17,248 nt of DNA. It comes from CAIKOD01 sp035543455 (GTDB lineage: Archaea > Halobacteriota > Methanomicrobia > Methanomicrobiales > Methanospirillaceae). Both the position numbers and the translations under genes were made by a program. Of the stretch, positions 1-6,806 are shown one piece after another. Below the pieces are notes generated by a model, which saw only the letters and a program-made list of their open reading frames with translations, did no database searches and was not told the DNA's origin. The stretch spans positions 1 through 17,248 of the forward strand of contig DATKKE010000056.1 of the NCBI GenBank assembly GCA_035543455.1, given 5' to 3'. How positions within the stretch are numbered: the stretch's first letter is position 1; each line of letters starts with the position of its first letter.

Positions 1-92
1 AGAAATCCGGAAGATTTACCCTTTACGGCGATTCGATGACGATTTCAGATTCAACGGGGACTGCGCTGCTCAATTTTAAAGCGATATCCTGA
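1..92 (+). CDS. C-terminal tail of an unidentified protein (partial)
   Basis: Frame 3 is open from the left edge to a TGA at 90-92 and reads as about 29 residues, with alternating polar and hydrophobic positions (GRFTLYGDSMTISDSTGTALLNF). This looks like the closing beta strands of a small beta-rich domain. The pattern is loosely reminiscent of META/HslJ-like or lipocalin-like tails, but that is a guess from a few residues. The other two plus frames also end within the first 80 bases and read less like protein. The start lies outside the window, so neither function nor length can be given. It could also be a chance open frame. Confidence 0.35.
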   Translation, partial: KSGRFTLYGDSMTISDSTGTALLNFKAIS

Positions 93-568
93 CACCAATA
101 ATTTTTCAAGGTTAACGGTTGGTTTTACCAATATTCAGACATTAGTAAATTCCGTTTTTTGATGGTTTCATCTCAATACGATCATCCTCTTGCTTTTATT
201 GTGATACAGCAGAGAAAGGGTAGGAGCCCCCTAAAACGACCTTACGTGTATTTTTTTTCCTTTTTTAGATTGATGAAATCCTCTTAAATTCTTAAATCCT
301 CTTATATCCAAATCTTAAAATAACCCATACTGCAGGGTGTTGTACTCCTCCCGGCCCTCACCATGAGGATGATTATCGGGCAGGGTTAATCGGAAACATA
401 CAAAAATTTATCACTTTCGGCAATAATGTCATGAATTTCATCCAGAGATAGGCTCAGTTAATTGAAATTTTCAATCGCGATTACATCAAGTCATGAGAAA
501 ATTGCCCTCACTAAAAATTAGGGAAAAGAATGCGGAAAAAGAAAACCGGAAGGAAACAATCAGATGTT
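93..568. other. Gene-free AT-rich stretch
   Basis: No convincing reading frame is seen on either strand. A run of T on the plus strand at 250-266 could terminate the gene that ends at 92. The 11-base direct repeat AAATCCTCTTA occurs at 276-286 and 294-304, 18 bases apart. A perfect inverted repeat, ATTGAAA-T-TTTCAAT, lies at 461-475. Read on the minus strand, 520-556 is rich in T and follows the stop of the small gene at 569-754, so it may be that gene's archaeal terminator. None of these is strong enough for a firm functional call. Confidence 0.5.
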
Positions 569-754
569 CTACCACCAGCCGATAATACCGAAAAAAACCA
601 TGCCTGAAGTGATCACCATGATAACGAGGATAACGGCGCCAATTTTCACCTGGCATTTATGGCATATACCGCTCGGGGTCTCTTCGTGGGGATATTTCTC
701 CTTACAGAGAGGGCATTCGGGTGCCGGGGTTGATTCATGGTGTGTTGATTTCAT
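569..754 (-). CDS. Small zinc-ribbon membrane protein
   Basis: A 61-residue protein of unknown function. The first half carries two Cys pairs, C14-P-L-C17 and C31-H-K-C34, the spacing of a zinc ribbon or rubredoxin-type knuckle that probably binds zinc. Residues 38-60 form one hydrophobic helix rich in Ile, Val and Gly, ending in WW, so the zinc finger is likely anchored to the membrane. No good Shine-Dalgarno precedes the ATG. An AT-rich box on the minus strand around 776-786 sits about 25-30 bases upstream, which would fit a leaderless transcript. The gene is isolated between two non-coding stretches. The paired Cys motifs followed by a membrane helix make it more likely real than the overlapping plus-strand frame, but its size keeps confidence moderate. 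Confidence 0.6.
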   Translation of the reverse strand: MKSTHHESTPAPECPLCKEKYPHEETPSGICHKCQVKIGAVILVIMVITSGMVFFGIIGWW

Positions 755-980
755 CCATCAGGTGTATGAAAATGATAGAATATGAACATGGTTATCAATA
801 AACTGACTAAAATCATCATATTGATTATTGTCTAATTCATCTATATGTACTCCCTTAACTGAGAATACGGCTTATGGACCGGGCAGGGGAGGACCTGTTT
901 TGAAGGTACACTGGTTAAAATAAATGAGGTGATTAGGTGACTTCGACCCCAAGGCAAATTTTATCCTATTAATATCCGAT

Positions 981-1032
981 GATGCTCTCGGGGCTCCACC
1001 CTGCCGAACCGCGGCACCCCCGGTTGGGATAG
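981..1032. repeat. About 50-base GC-rich hairpin element, copy 1
   Basis: This segment contains TGCCG (1002-1006), a five-base loop, and CGGCA (1012-1016), a perfect short hairpin, preceded by a GGGG...CCC pair at about 990-1001. It ends in CCCCCGGTTGGGATAG. A segment at 14643-14692 has the same order of parts: about 15 of 21 bases match at the left end and 13 of 16 at the right end by eye. It may be a dispersed REP-like element or the decayed end of a small mobile element. The match is imperfect and was not tested statistically. Confidence 0.35.
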
Positions 1033-1159
1033 AACTGAACCTGATTGCACGTGATTTTAGTATTTCCTTCCGAATCCGCTCAATCTACTCTTGATATAAA
1101 TGGGGATAACAAATAATGAAATCGCTTCCGGTTTAACCTATCTGGGAAATAAATGATTG

Positions 1160-1178
1160 CCCTGACAATAGGTCAGGG
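1160..1178 (-). terminator. Hairpin terminator for the coiled-coil receiver gene
   Basis: CCCTGAC (1160-1166) and GTCAGGG (1172-1178) form a perfect 7-bp stem with a five-base loop. It lies 32 bases beyond the stop codon at 1210-1212 and is followed on the minus strand by a T-rich tract (CATTTATTTCCC). Position and form suit transcription termination of the leftward gene. Confidence 0.5.
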
Positions 1179-1209
1179 ATTGACTCTACTCAATGCACTG
1201 AAATAAATA

Positions 1210-3231
1210 TTACCCGGAGTTGTACCCGAGTGCATGGACAAGCGAAAGAATCTCCCTGACCTGGTCCTGCTGGTTTTTCGTCAGTTTCCTGTCTTTTTGG
1301 ATAAGCCTCCCCATCCTGATAATCTTAACCCGCTGGTCTTCCGACAGGGCATCGGAATGATGCACCCATTTGAGGAGATCCAGCCATTGATTGCTGTTAA
1401 AGGAGATCTCGCCGGCCGGGCCTTTTCCTTTGGGTTCTCCTGGAGTCCTGACGGATTTTAGTGCACTGCCGGGACTGTCCGGTCTTTTCGCGGTCCCTGA
1501 GTTCTCTTTTACATCGCCAGAAAACGCCGGCTGCCCTGTTTGATTATCTGCTGCAGGGGATTCTTCGGCAGATAATTCCCGTTGTACGATTACGGGGAGG
1601 TGTAGCTCTTCTGAAACGACCAGGCCCTGATTCTCTTCTGGGGGATTATCCTCAGCAGCCCGAAAAAGAGGCTGCTGCACCAGTTGTCGTTCTTTAACCG
1701 TATCAGCAGGTCCTTCATCAATGCCAGGCTGATCGTCAGTCTCGCTCTCGGGCAACGTGTCCGTCTGTTCAGGTTCAGTGGGGAGCATCACATCCTCTCT
1801 GGCATCTGATTTTTCCCTGGCAGGGGCACTATTATCGGTTTCGAGGTGCTGCTTCTGAAGATCTGCGGTCTTCAGTTCTTCTTTCATATTTACGATAATC
1901 GCGGCCTGAATCGTATTGGCCCGTATATTCTCTTCATTTGCTATACGAATACGGTTTTCCAGATCTTCCTGTTGCTGAGCCGAAGCATTTGTTTTTTCTT
2001 CAGATATACGTCGCATTTCCCGCCTGGTTTCAGGCGCTGAAGCCGATACAGCAAGCGCATTCTGCAGTTCACCAACCTGCCGCCTGAGTGCATCCGTTTC
2101 AGAATGACTGGTATTCTGGAATTGCTCAAGTTTTCGTTGGAGTACGCCGGCCCGGACTTCCGCAGAAACCCTCAGGTTGGTTTCAGCTTCCAGTTCACTC
2201 CTCAGCCGGGCCAGCTCCGTGGCGGGCTGTTTTGCAGTTTCCTTGAGCTCGTTAATTATCTGATTCAAATCGTGCTCTGATTGCGTTTTCGCCTGCCTTA
2301 ACGTATTAATTTCTAGTTCTTTGGACTCGGACCTGCTCCTCTCTGCTACCACTGCAGATTTTTGTTGTTCCAGTTCGAACGTAAGATCGTGGAGTGCCGT
2401 TTCAAGTGATATGTTACGGACTTTTTCTTCATTCAGGGTATTCTCCACGTTGGCAAGATGTGCTTTATCGTTGTCGGATTCTCCTTTGAGAATTTGGATC
2501 TCATCCATTTTCTGTAAAAGCGTCTCTCTGGTTTCATCGGCGTCCCGGGTCAATGCGAAAATTTTTTGATCTTTTTCCCGGATATGCGAATTCAGTATCT
2601 CAATATCCCGTGTTTGCCTGGTTGCCGTCTGCTCCAGTTCTTGCAGGGAGTCCGAAACCTCCCGGAGTTTCAACCTCATGGAAGACAATTCCGACGATTT
2701 TGCGGCCAGGATCTCAAAGGATGAGAGAAGATATTCAAGGAGTTTTCTGCTCGTGGCAGCGACAGCATAGGTGTAATCATCGTGACGGATTTTGAATTGT
2801 TTTATAATCTCGTCCTGTTTCTGCCACCAACCAGGGGTTGCAAGCATGTCTTCGATGAGTGAAAGGTTGTCCGGGAGATTATATGGCGGAGCGATGAAAT
2901 TGTCGGCATTACTTTCTAGAATCAGTAACAGCTCCTCCATGGTCGATGCAGAGGTTAGAATGAGAATCGGGATAACCCTTAGATGTTCATCGGCCTTGAT
3001 CTGGCGGATGAGATCGTATCCTCCTTTTCCCCCGGTTTTGCTGTCGTAGATAAGGAGGTTCACGTTTTCATCAAGAAAGTTATCCCCGGGCGGTGTTTCG
3101 TCAGGCAAAACGGTAACCCGGTAACCATTTTTTTCCAGGCTCTCCTTAAGCAGAACTGTTGCGGCTTCATCAGTGCTTACCATGAATATGTCGGCGACAT
3201 GTTCATTTCTATCTGAAGGCGGGTCGACCAT
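1210..3231 (-). CDS. Degenerate receiver domain fused to a long coiled coil
   Basis: A 673-residue protein in three parts. Residues 12-130 read as a CheY-like receiver: the phospho-acceptor Asp is at D63 (LLIYDSKT) and the switch Thr at T93 (ILTSAS). However, the usual Asp pair after strand 1 reads S-T-D, and the conserved Lys of the KP motif is Pro (FIAPPY, residue 115), so normal phosphorylation chemistry is doubtful. Residues about 145-460 are charged, heptad-like and rich in Glu, Leu, Lys and Arg, a long coiled coil. Residues about 465-605 are acidic, Pro-rich and probably disordered. The last 65 residues form a helical domain starting FNSNQWLDLLKW. The ATG at 3231 is preferred over an in-frame GTG at 3240 because GAGTGAT sits 5 bases upstream. 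The gene is monocistronic. No CheA or kinase is nearby; a scaffold or partner-recruiting role is only inferred. Confidence 0.85.
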   Translation of the reverse strand: MVDPPSDRNEHVADIFMVSTDEAATVLLKESLEKNGYRVTVLPDETPPGDNFLDENVNLLIYDSKTGGKGGYDLIRQIKADEHLRVIPILILTSASTMEELLLILESNADNFIAPPYNLPDNLSLIEDMLATPGWWQKQDEIIKQFKIRHDDYTYAVAATSRKLLEYLLSSFEILAAKSSELSSMRLKLREVSDSLQELEQTATRQTRDIEILNSHIREKDQKIFALTRDADETRETLLQKMDEIQILKGESDNDKAHLANVENTLNEEKVRNISLETALHDLTFELEQQKSAVVAERSRSESKELEINTLRQAKTQSEHDLNQIINELKETAKQPATELARLRSELEAETNLRVSAEVRAGVLQRKLEQFQNTSHSETDALRRQVGELQNALAVSASAPETRREMRRISEEKTNASAQQQEDLENRIRIANEENIRANTIQAAIIVNMKEELKTADLQKQHLETDNSAPAREKSDAREDVMLPTEPEQTDTLPESETDDQPGIDEGPADTVKERQLVQQPLFRAAEDNPPEENQGLVVSEELHLPVIVQRELSAEESPAADNQTGQPAFSGDVKENSGTAKRPDSPGSALKSVRTPGEPKGKGPAGEISFNSNQWLDLLKWVHHSDALSEDQRVKIIRMGRLIQKDRKLTKNQQDQVREILSLVHALGYNSG

Positions 3232-3275
3232 CGCAATCACTCTTGTACGATTTAAAAGCTCACGAAATAATATAC

Positions 3276-3287
3276 CTGTTTAAATAT
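3276..3287 (-). promoter_or_regulatory. TATA-like box for the coiled-coil receiver gene
   Basis: On the minus strand this reads ATATTTAAACAG, an archaeal TATA-like element about 50 bases upstream of the ATG at 3231. It would place transcription start near 3255, upstream of the GAGTGAT ribosome binding site at 3236-3242. It was called by eye only. Confidence 0.4.
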
Positions 3288-3392
3288 TCTTATATTCTTT
3301 TTTTCCCGCTCTGATGATTCCTTATCAATGAGGTTATTGATCCATTATCCAGGGTAGGGGAATATTAATCGTGACCCAATGAAAATTGTGCA

Positions 3393-3428
3393 CCCGGATG
3401 GGACCCGGGAACACCGGCCGTTTTTTTT
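3393..3428 (+). terminator. GC hairpin followed by a run of eight T
   Basis: CCCGG (3393-3397) pairs with CCGGG (3405-3409) across a seven-base loop, and TTTTTTTT follows at 3421-3428. The structure lies between two divergent genes, where no known transcript needs to stop on the plus strand. It could end a short non-coding RNA or be chance. A second T run (3437-3442) follows. Confidence 0.3.
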
Positions 3429-3536
3429 AGATCCTGTTTTTTGAGATAAATTCCTCGATTATTTGGTCCCCGGACAAATGCTCTTCAAAAGATCAAAATA
3501 GTTAAATCCGGAAGGGCCCATTTTTACTCGGGGTAC

Positions 3537-4103
3537 ATGAATCCGGATTCATCAGATACAGCTGACACCCCGGGCGGATCGGGGAAAGGCAGTCCGGGCC
3601 GTGGAGGTATAAATTCCATTATACTGTCATTTGCCGTGAATAGCAGGTATCTTTTCACCCTCGCGGTGATTGGAACGGGTCTTATTGCCATTGTCCTTTT
3701 TGCCTACGGCTTCCTGTTCAGCATTATTGGCGTGATCCAGGCAATCCCATTTATATTTCACGCAGTCTCCCTCTCCGGTCTTGATATGGCTGTTGTCAGG
3801 GAATACCTGGCTCAGTCAGTTGAAATCATTGATATTTTTCTGATTGCGACCGTTTTTTACCTGATATCGATGGGACTTTTTGAACTCTTCATTGCCAAAG
3901 CCCCTCTTCCCGGGTGGGTGGCAATAAACAACCTTGATGACCTGAAAACAAAACTGCTTGCTCTTGCGGTTATCGCTCTTACCGTGATCTTCCTTGGAAC
4001 TGCACTCACTCTGAAGGGTACTACAAATATCATGGAATACGGCATTGCGATAGCAGCGATGATCGCAGCCATCTCTTTATATGTGTGGGTTAAACCCCAC
4101 TAA
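3537..4103 (+). CDS. UPF0114/YqhA-like integral membrane protein
   Basis: A 188-residue membrane protein. After a polar N-terminus of about 27 residues rich in Gly, Ser and Pro, four hydrophobic helices are visible, at about 33-58, 96-118, 135-158 and 165-185. The stretch around the second and third helices (IDIFLIATVFYLISMGLFELF ... NLDDLKTKLLALAVIAL, here split) has the order and spacing remembered for the UPF0114 (YqhA) family. Length fits that family, which runs about 160-190 residues. Its function is not established; it is an inner-membrane protein found in bacteria and archaea. The start has no strong ribosome binding site; AT-rich AAAATAGTTAAAT at 3496-3508 is a plausible TATA box for a short leader. 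It is monocistronic, converging with the DUF2124-type gene. Confidence 0.8.
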   Translation: MNPDSSDTADTPGGSGKGSPGRGGINSIILSFAVNSRYLFTLAVIGTGLIAIVLFAYGFLFSIIGVIQAIPFIFHAVSLSGLDMAVVREYLAQSVEIIDIFLIATVFYLISMGLFELFIAKAPLPGWVAINNLDDLKTKLLALAVIALTVIFLGTALTLKGTTNIMEYGIAIAAMIAAISLYVWVKPH

Positions 4104-4190
4104 ATACCCTGTTTTATAAAAATAGCAGAAATACGAGTATTATATCCTAATTAGTGATATGAAAGGGAGTCCCGATAGAATTAGTACGTA

Positions 4191-4679
4191 TCAGTCATTC
4201 CTCGTTACAGTAACCGGATCGAGCGTGCCATCAATCAACAGGTCGAATGTGACGGTGTCGAGCCATCCTGCCTTTTCAAACATGCTCATAAAACAGACGC
4301 CCGCTATAATAACGTCGGGGTGACGGGCTACAAGATCTTTTATCTGTTCTTTGGTGACGGGCATATGGGGCATCGCAAGACCTCCCATGAAGACAAGAAC
4401 CCTTGGTCTCAATTCTCGGGCGACATTACTTACCTGCATCCCGGCATCGGGGACCTCGTGGAGGATTTTTGCTTTCATTTCCTCGAGGAGCGGGACATAT
4501 ACCTGTTCGTAGTGCTGTCCCCTGACCGCTACTGCAAGGAGTTCGACAAACGGCGTACATGTGCCTGCACAGCCATAGTAGACGATCTGGTCCCCGCTTT
4601 TCAGCCCCTTTTCCGCCAGATATTCTTTAAAAGGACGCAAAATTCCCGTTATTCCGTGATATATCGTTGTTTGTGTCAT
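4191..4679 (-). CDS. DUF2124-type methanogen protein
   Basis: A 162-residue soluble protein resembling the DUF2124 family, an uncharacterised group found mainly in methanogenic archaea; this family call is from memory of its motifs and context. Visible landmarks are VYYGCAGTCTPF (C37 and C41 in a Cys-x3-Cys loop after a beta strand), LVFMGGLAMPHMPV near residue 95-108, and GVCFMSMFEKAGW with C129. The alternating strands and helices suggest a Rossmann-like alpha/beta fold, and the three Cys could bind a metal or act in redox, which is inference. The start ATG has no Shine-Dalgarno. A TATA-like TAAATATGTT on the minus strand at 4701-4710 lies 22-31 bases upstream, so the message is probably leaderless. 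It stands alone, diverging from the arginine operon. Confidence 0.75.
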   Translation of the reverse strand: MTQTTIYHGITGILRPFKEYLAEKGLKSGDQIVYYGCAGTCTPFVELLAVAVRGQHYEQVYVPLLEEMKAKILHEVPDAGMQVSNVARELRPRVLVFMGGLAMPHMPVTKEQIKDLVARHPDVIIAGVCFMSMFEKAGWLDTVTFDLLIDGTLDPVTVTRND

Positions 4680-4682
4680 TGT

Positions 4683-4883
4683 ATGCCAAAGTCTGCGGAG
4701 AACATATTTAATGATTGGTTTTTAAGAGAGACTCTCCTCTCGGACCCCGTGTTTTTTACCCGGGAAATATCGCCGGAATACCGTTACCTGGCGGCCGCTG
4801 CAATCCTGCATGAAGCCTTTAAATATACCCTCCTCCCTCCATTAGACCATGAGAATGCTTGCTTTGACGTCTCCCGGACTTAA
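4683..4883 (+). CDS. Possible 66-residue protein upstream of the polyphosphate kinase
   Basis: An open frame begins at ATG 4683, almost back to back with the divergent gene starting at 4679, and stops 29 bases before the kinase gene. Its translation, ending in HENACFDVSRT, has balanced composition and GC-leaning third codon positions like its neighbours, with helical text in the middle (EISPEYRYLAAAAILHEAF). Against it, there is no ribosome binding site, no Cys or domain motif, and it contains both a strong TATA-like box (4818-4827) and the promoter of the divergent gene. It is retained only as a low-confidence candidate. Confidence 0.25.
   Translation: MPKSAENIFNDWFLRETLLSDPVFFTREISPEYRYLAAAAILHEAFKYTLLPPLDHENACFDVSRT
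4701..4710 (-). promoter_or_regulatory. TATA-like box for the DUF2124-type gene
   Basis: The minus strand reads TAAATATGTT, centred about 27 bases upstream of the ATG at 4679. In archaea transcription starts about 25 bases downstream of the TATA box, so the transcript would begin at or next to the start codon. Confidence 0.45.
4818..4827 (+). promoter_or_regulatory. TATA-like box for the ppk2-arcC-arcA operon
   Basis: TTTAAATATA closely fits the archaeal TATA consensus. It would give a start near 4850 and a leader of about 60 bases that includes the GGGGGTGG ribosome binding site. A second AT-rich box, TAAAATATGG at 4881-4890, is too close to the start codon to leave that site in the message. 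Confidence 0.45.
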
Positions 4884-4912
4884 AATATGGTACATGTTGG
4901 GGGTGGAATTCG

Positions 4913-5812
4913 ATGAGAACGGATAAAACAGTCAAAAAACTGCTGGTCACACCGGGTAAGGGTATCAACCTGAAAAATTTTCCCACAGGATGGGCAACAA
5001 ATGGGGAACGGAAAGGGGTTGGAAGGGAAACTATGAAGGAGAGGTACACAGAACTGCTTGAAGCAAGTCGTACGAGCCTTTCATCTGCACAGGAACTGCT
5101 CTGGGCAGGTAATGCCTGGTCCGTTCTCGTGATCCTCCAGGGGATGGATACAGCGGGTAAGGATGGGACAATAAAGCACGTGATGTCAGGGGTAAACCCG
5201 CAGGGTTGCAGTGTTACCAGCTTTAAGGTTCCTACCCCTGAAGAGACCGATCATAACTTTTTGTGGCGTTACAGCGAAAAACTGCCCAAGAGAGGTGAGA
5301 TCGGGGTGTTCAACCGGTCGTACTATGAAGAAGTTCTCATAGTAAGAGTACACCCTGACCTGCTCCATAATCAGCGTTTACCGCCTGGAAAACGGGGGAA
5401 CCGGTTCTGGAATGCACGATATGAAGATATAAATGGATTTGAACAGCACCTGGTCAGGAACGGTACCCTTATTCTCAAATTTTTCCTTCATATCTCAGGG
5501 GATGAGCAAAAACGGCGTTTGCTTGAGAGACTGGATAACCAGGCAAAATACTGGAAATTTTCCCTTTCCGACCTTGCCGAGCGGCAGTACTGGGCGGAAT
5601 ACCAGAGGGCGTACGAATTGGTACTAAAAAAAACAAGCACGAATCATGCACCGTGGTACATTATTCCGGCCGACGACAAATTGGCGGCATGGATGCTTGT
5701 TTCGGATATTATTGCCACAAAGATCAAGGAACTTCCCCTTCGCTATCCGGAGGTATCCGCGGAGCAGATGGGGATGATTGAAAAAGCACGTGACCAGCTG
5801 ATGCAGGAATAG
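4913..5812 (+). CDS. ppk2: PPK2-type polyphosphate kinase
   Basis: A 299-residue cytoplasmic enzyme of the polyphosphate kinase 2 family, which moves phosphate between polyphosphate and nucleotides (NMP, NDP or NTP depending on class). The P-loop GMDTAGKDG is at 77-85 with K83, followed by the family stretch HVMSGVNPQG. The Walker-B-like strand GVFNRSYYEE is at 131-140, and basic lid residues KRRLLERLD lie at 200-208. Length matches single-domain PPK2 enzymes. The NPQG motif and overall pattern resemble class III members able to use AMP and ADP, but class and direction cannot be read safely from sequence. The start is supported by GGGGGTGG six bases upstream. It is first in an operon with carbamate kinase (11 bases downstream) and arginine deiminase, which suggests a link between arginine-derived ATP and polyphosphate. 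One unusual point: T80 replaces the Ala usually seen in GMDAAGKDG. Confidence 0.93.
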   Translation: MRTDKTVKKLLVTPGKGINLKNFPTGWATNGERKGVGRETMKERYTELLEASRTSLSSAQELLWAGNAWSVLVILQGMDTAGKDGTIKHVMSGVNPQGCSVTSFKVPTPEETDHNFLWRYSEKLPKRGEIGVFNRSYYEEVLIVRVHPDLLHNQRLPPGKRGNRFWNARYEDINGFEQHLVRNGTLILKFFLHISGDEQKRRLLERLDNQAKYWKFSLSDLAERQYWAEYQRAYELVLKKTSTNHAPWYIIPADDKLAAWMLVSDIIATKIKELPLRYPEVSAEQMGMIEKARDQLMQE

Positions 5813-5823
5813 ATGATCGCACC

Positions 5824-6804
5824 ATGCGTATTGTTGTAGCACTGGGCGGGAATGCTCTTCTCAGACGTGGACAACCATTGACCGCCGAAGTCCAGCGCCG
5901 GAATATCCGAACTGCAGTTGCAGCCCTGGCGCCCGCGGCAAAGGACCACCAGTTGATCCTGACTCATGGCAATGGTCCCCAGATAGGACTGCTTGCATCT
6001 GAACAGGCCGCATACCAAGATAACCTCCGGAATGCCGGAGCCCGTGAACCCGCTCTCTACCCTTTCGATATTCTCGGAGCAGAGACAGAAGGAATGATTG
6101 GATACGTGATTGAACAGGAGCTTGGCAACCTGCTCGAAGGTACGCCACCTCTTGCCACGATACTTACCATGGTTGACGTTGATCCAATGGATCCTGCGTT
6201 TAAAAACCCGACAAAATTTATAGGTCCCGGATATGGAAAAGAAGAGGCGGTAAGGATCGGGAAATCCACGGGCTGGACCTTTAAACAGGATAACGACGCC
6301 TGGCGCAGGGTCGTCCCCTCTCCAAAACCGCGTTGTATCCGTGAGATACGACCCATTGAATGGCTTCTTGAGAAGGGGACCCTGGTTATCTGTACCGGTG
6401 GCGGAGGCATTCCCGTCACACACAACCCGGGCAGGAAAACGGTGAGCGGGGTCGAAGCAGTTATCGACAAGGACCTTGCAAGCGGGCTCCTGGCGCAGGA
6501 CCTTTCAGCAGACCGGTTTATCATGGTTACCGACGTACCGGGGGTTTACCTCAATTTCGGAACACCTTCTGCGCGACTTCTGGAAGCAACGACCCCCGGA
6601 GAACTCCGCAAGTACCGGCACCATTTCCCTGCGGGATCGATGGGACCGAAAGTAGCTGCAGCCTGTGAATTTGTTAAAAAAACGGGCAGAGAGGCAGTGA
6701 TTGGATCTCTTGAGGATCTCAGCCTGATTTTTACCGGGCAGGCTGGTACGGTGATCAGGCCCGGTGCCCCGGGTCCTGATCATTCCAATCGGATGAGGAG
6801 ATAA
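5824..6804 (+). CDS. arcC: Carbamate kinase
   Basis: A 326-residue cytoplasmic enzyme that transfers phosphate between carbamoyl phosphate and ADP, giving ATP, CO2 and ammonia in the catabolic direction. It is the last, energy-yielding step of the arginine deiminase pathway. All family landmarks are visible in order: VVALGGNALLRRG at the N-terminus, THGNGPQIG near 48-56, AETEGMIGY near 86-94, NPTKFIGPGYGK near 128-139, WRRVVPSPKP near 160-169, CTGGGGIPV near 191-199, GVEAVIDKDLASGLLA, MVTDVPGVYLNFG and FPAGSMGPKVAAA. Length is slightly above the usual 310 because of a polar C-terminal tail. It follows the polyphosphate kinase by 11 bases and precedes arginine deiminase by 2. The ribosome binding site is weak, which suggests translational coupling. 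No catabolic ornithine carbamoyltransferase is in this window; the biosynthetic enzyme elsewhere could supply that step. Confidence 0.96.
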   Translation: MRIVVALGGNALLRRGQPLTAEVQRRNIRTAVAALAPAAKDHQLILTHGNGPQIGLLASEQAAYQDNLRNAGAREPALYPFDILGAETEGMIGYVIEQELGNLLEGTPPLATILTMVDVDPMDPAFKNPTKFIGPGYGKEEAVRIGKSTGWTFKQDNDAWRRVVPSPKPRCIREIRPIEWLLEKGTLVICTGGGGIPVTHNPGRKTVSGVEAVIDKDLASGLLAQDLSADRFIMVTDVPGVYLNFGTPSARLLEATTPGELRKYRHHFPAGSMGPKVAAACEFVKKTGREAVIGSLEDLSLIFTGQAGTVIRPGAPGPDHSNRMRR

Positions 6805-6806
6805 CG

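Larger units (their letters stand above)
755..1209. other. Gene-free stretch with a hairpin element
   Basis: No gene of useful length is seen. The stretch holds the probable promoter of the small zinc-ribbon gene at its left end, a GC-rich hairpin element at 981-1032 that has a diverged relative at 14643-14692, and a terminator-like hairpin at 1160-1178 for the gene reading leftward from 3231. The rest is AT-rich with scattered stops in all frames. Confidence 0.5.

Noticed and set aside
276..304. Direct repeat AAATCCTCTTA x2, considered as a CRISPR or iteron array
   Set aside because: There are only two copies of 11 bases in low-complexity AT-rich DNA, with no further units.
937..972. An 11-residue GTG micro-frame with GAGGTGAT just upstream
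   Set aside because: Such a short frame with spacing of only three bases and a TATA-like box about 15 bases away is most simply chance or a remnant.
4320..4682. A plus-strand frame opposite the DUF2124-type gene
   Set aside because: The minus strand carries the recognisable motifs. Only the continuation beyond 4683 is kept as a weak candidate.
5743..6423. A 226-residue minus-strand frame across polyphosphate kinase and carbamate kinase
   Set aside because: It is antisense to two confident genes with all family motifs intact; no domain is visible in it.
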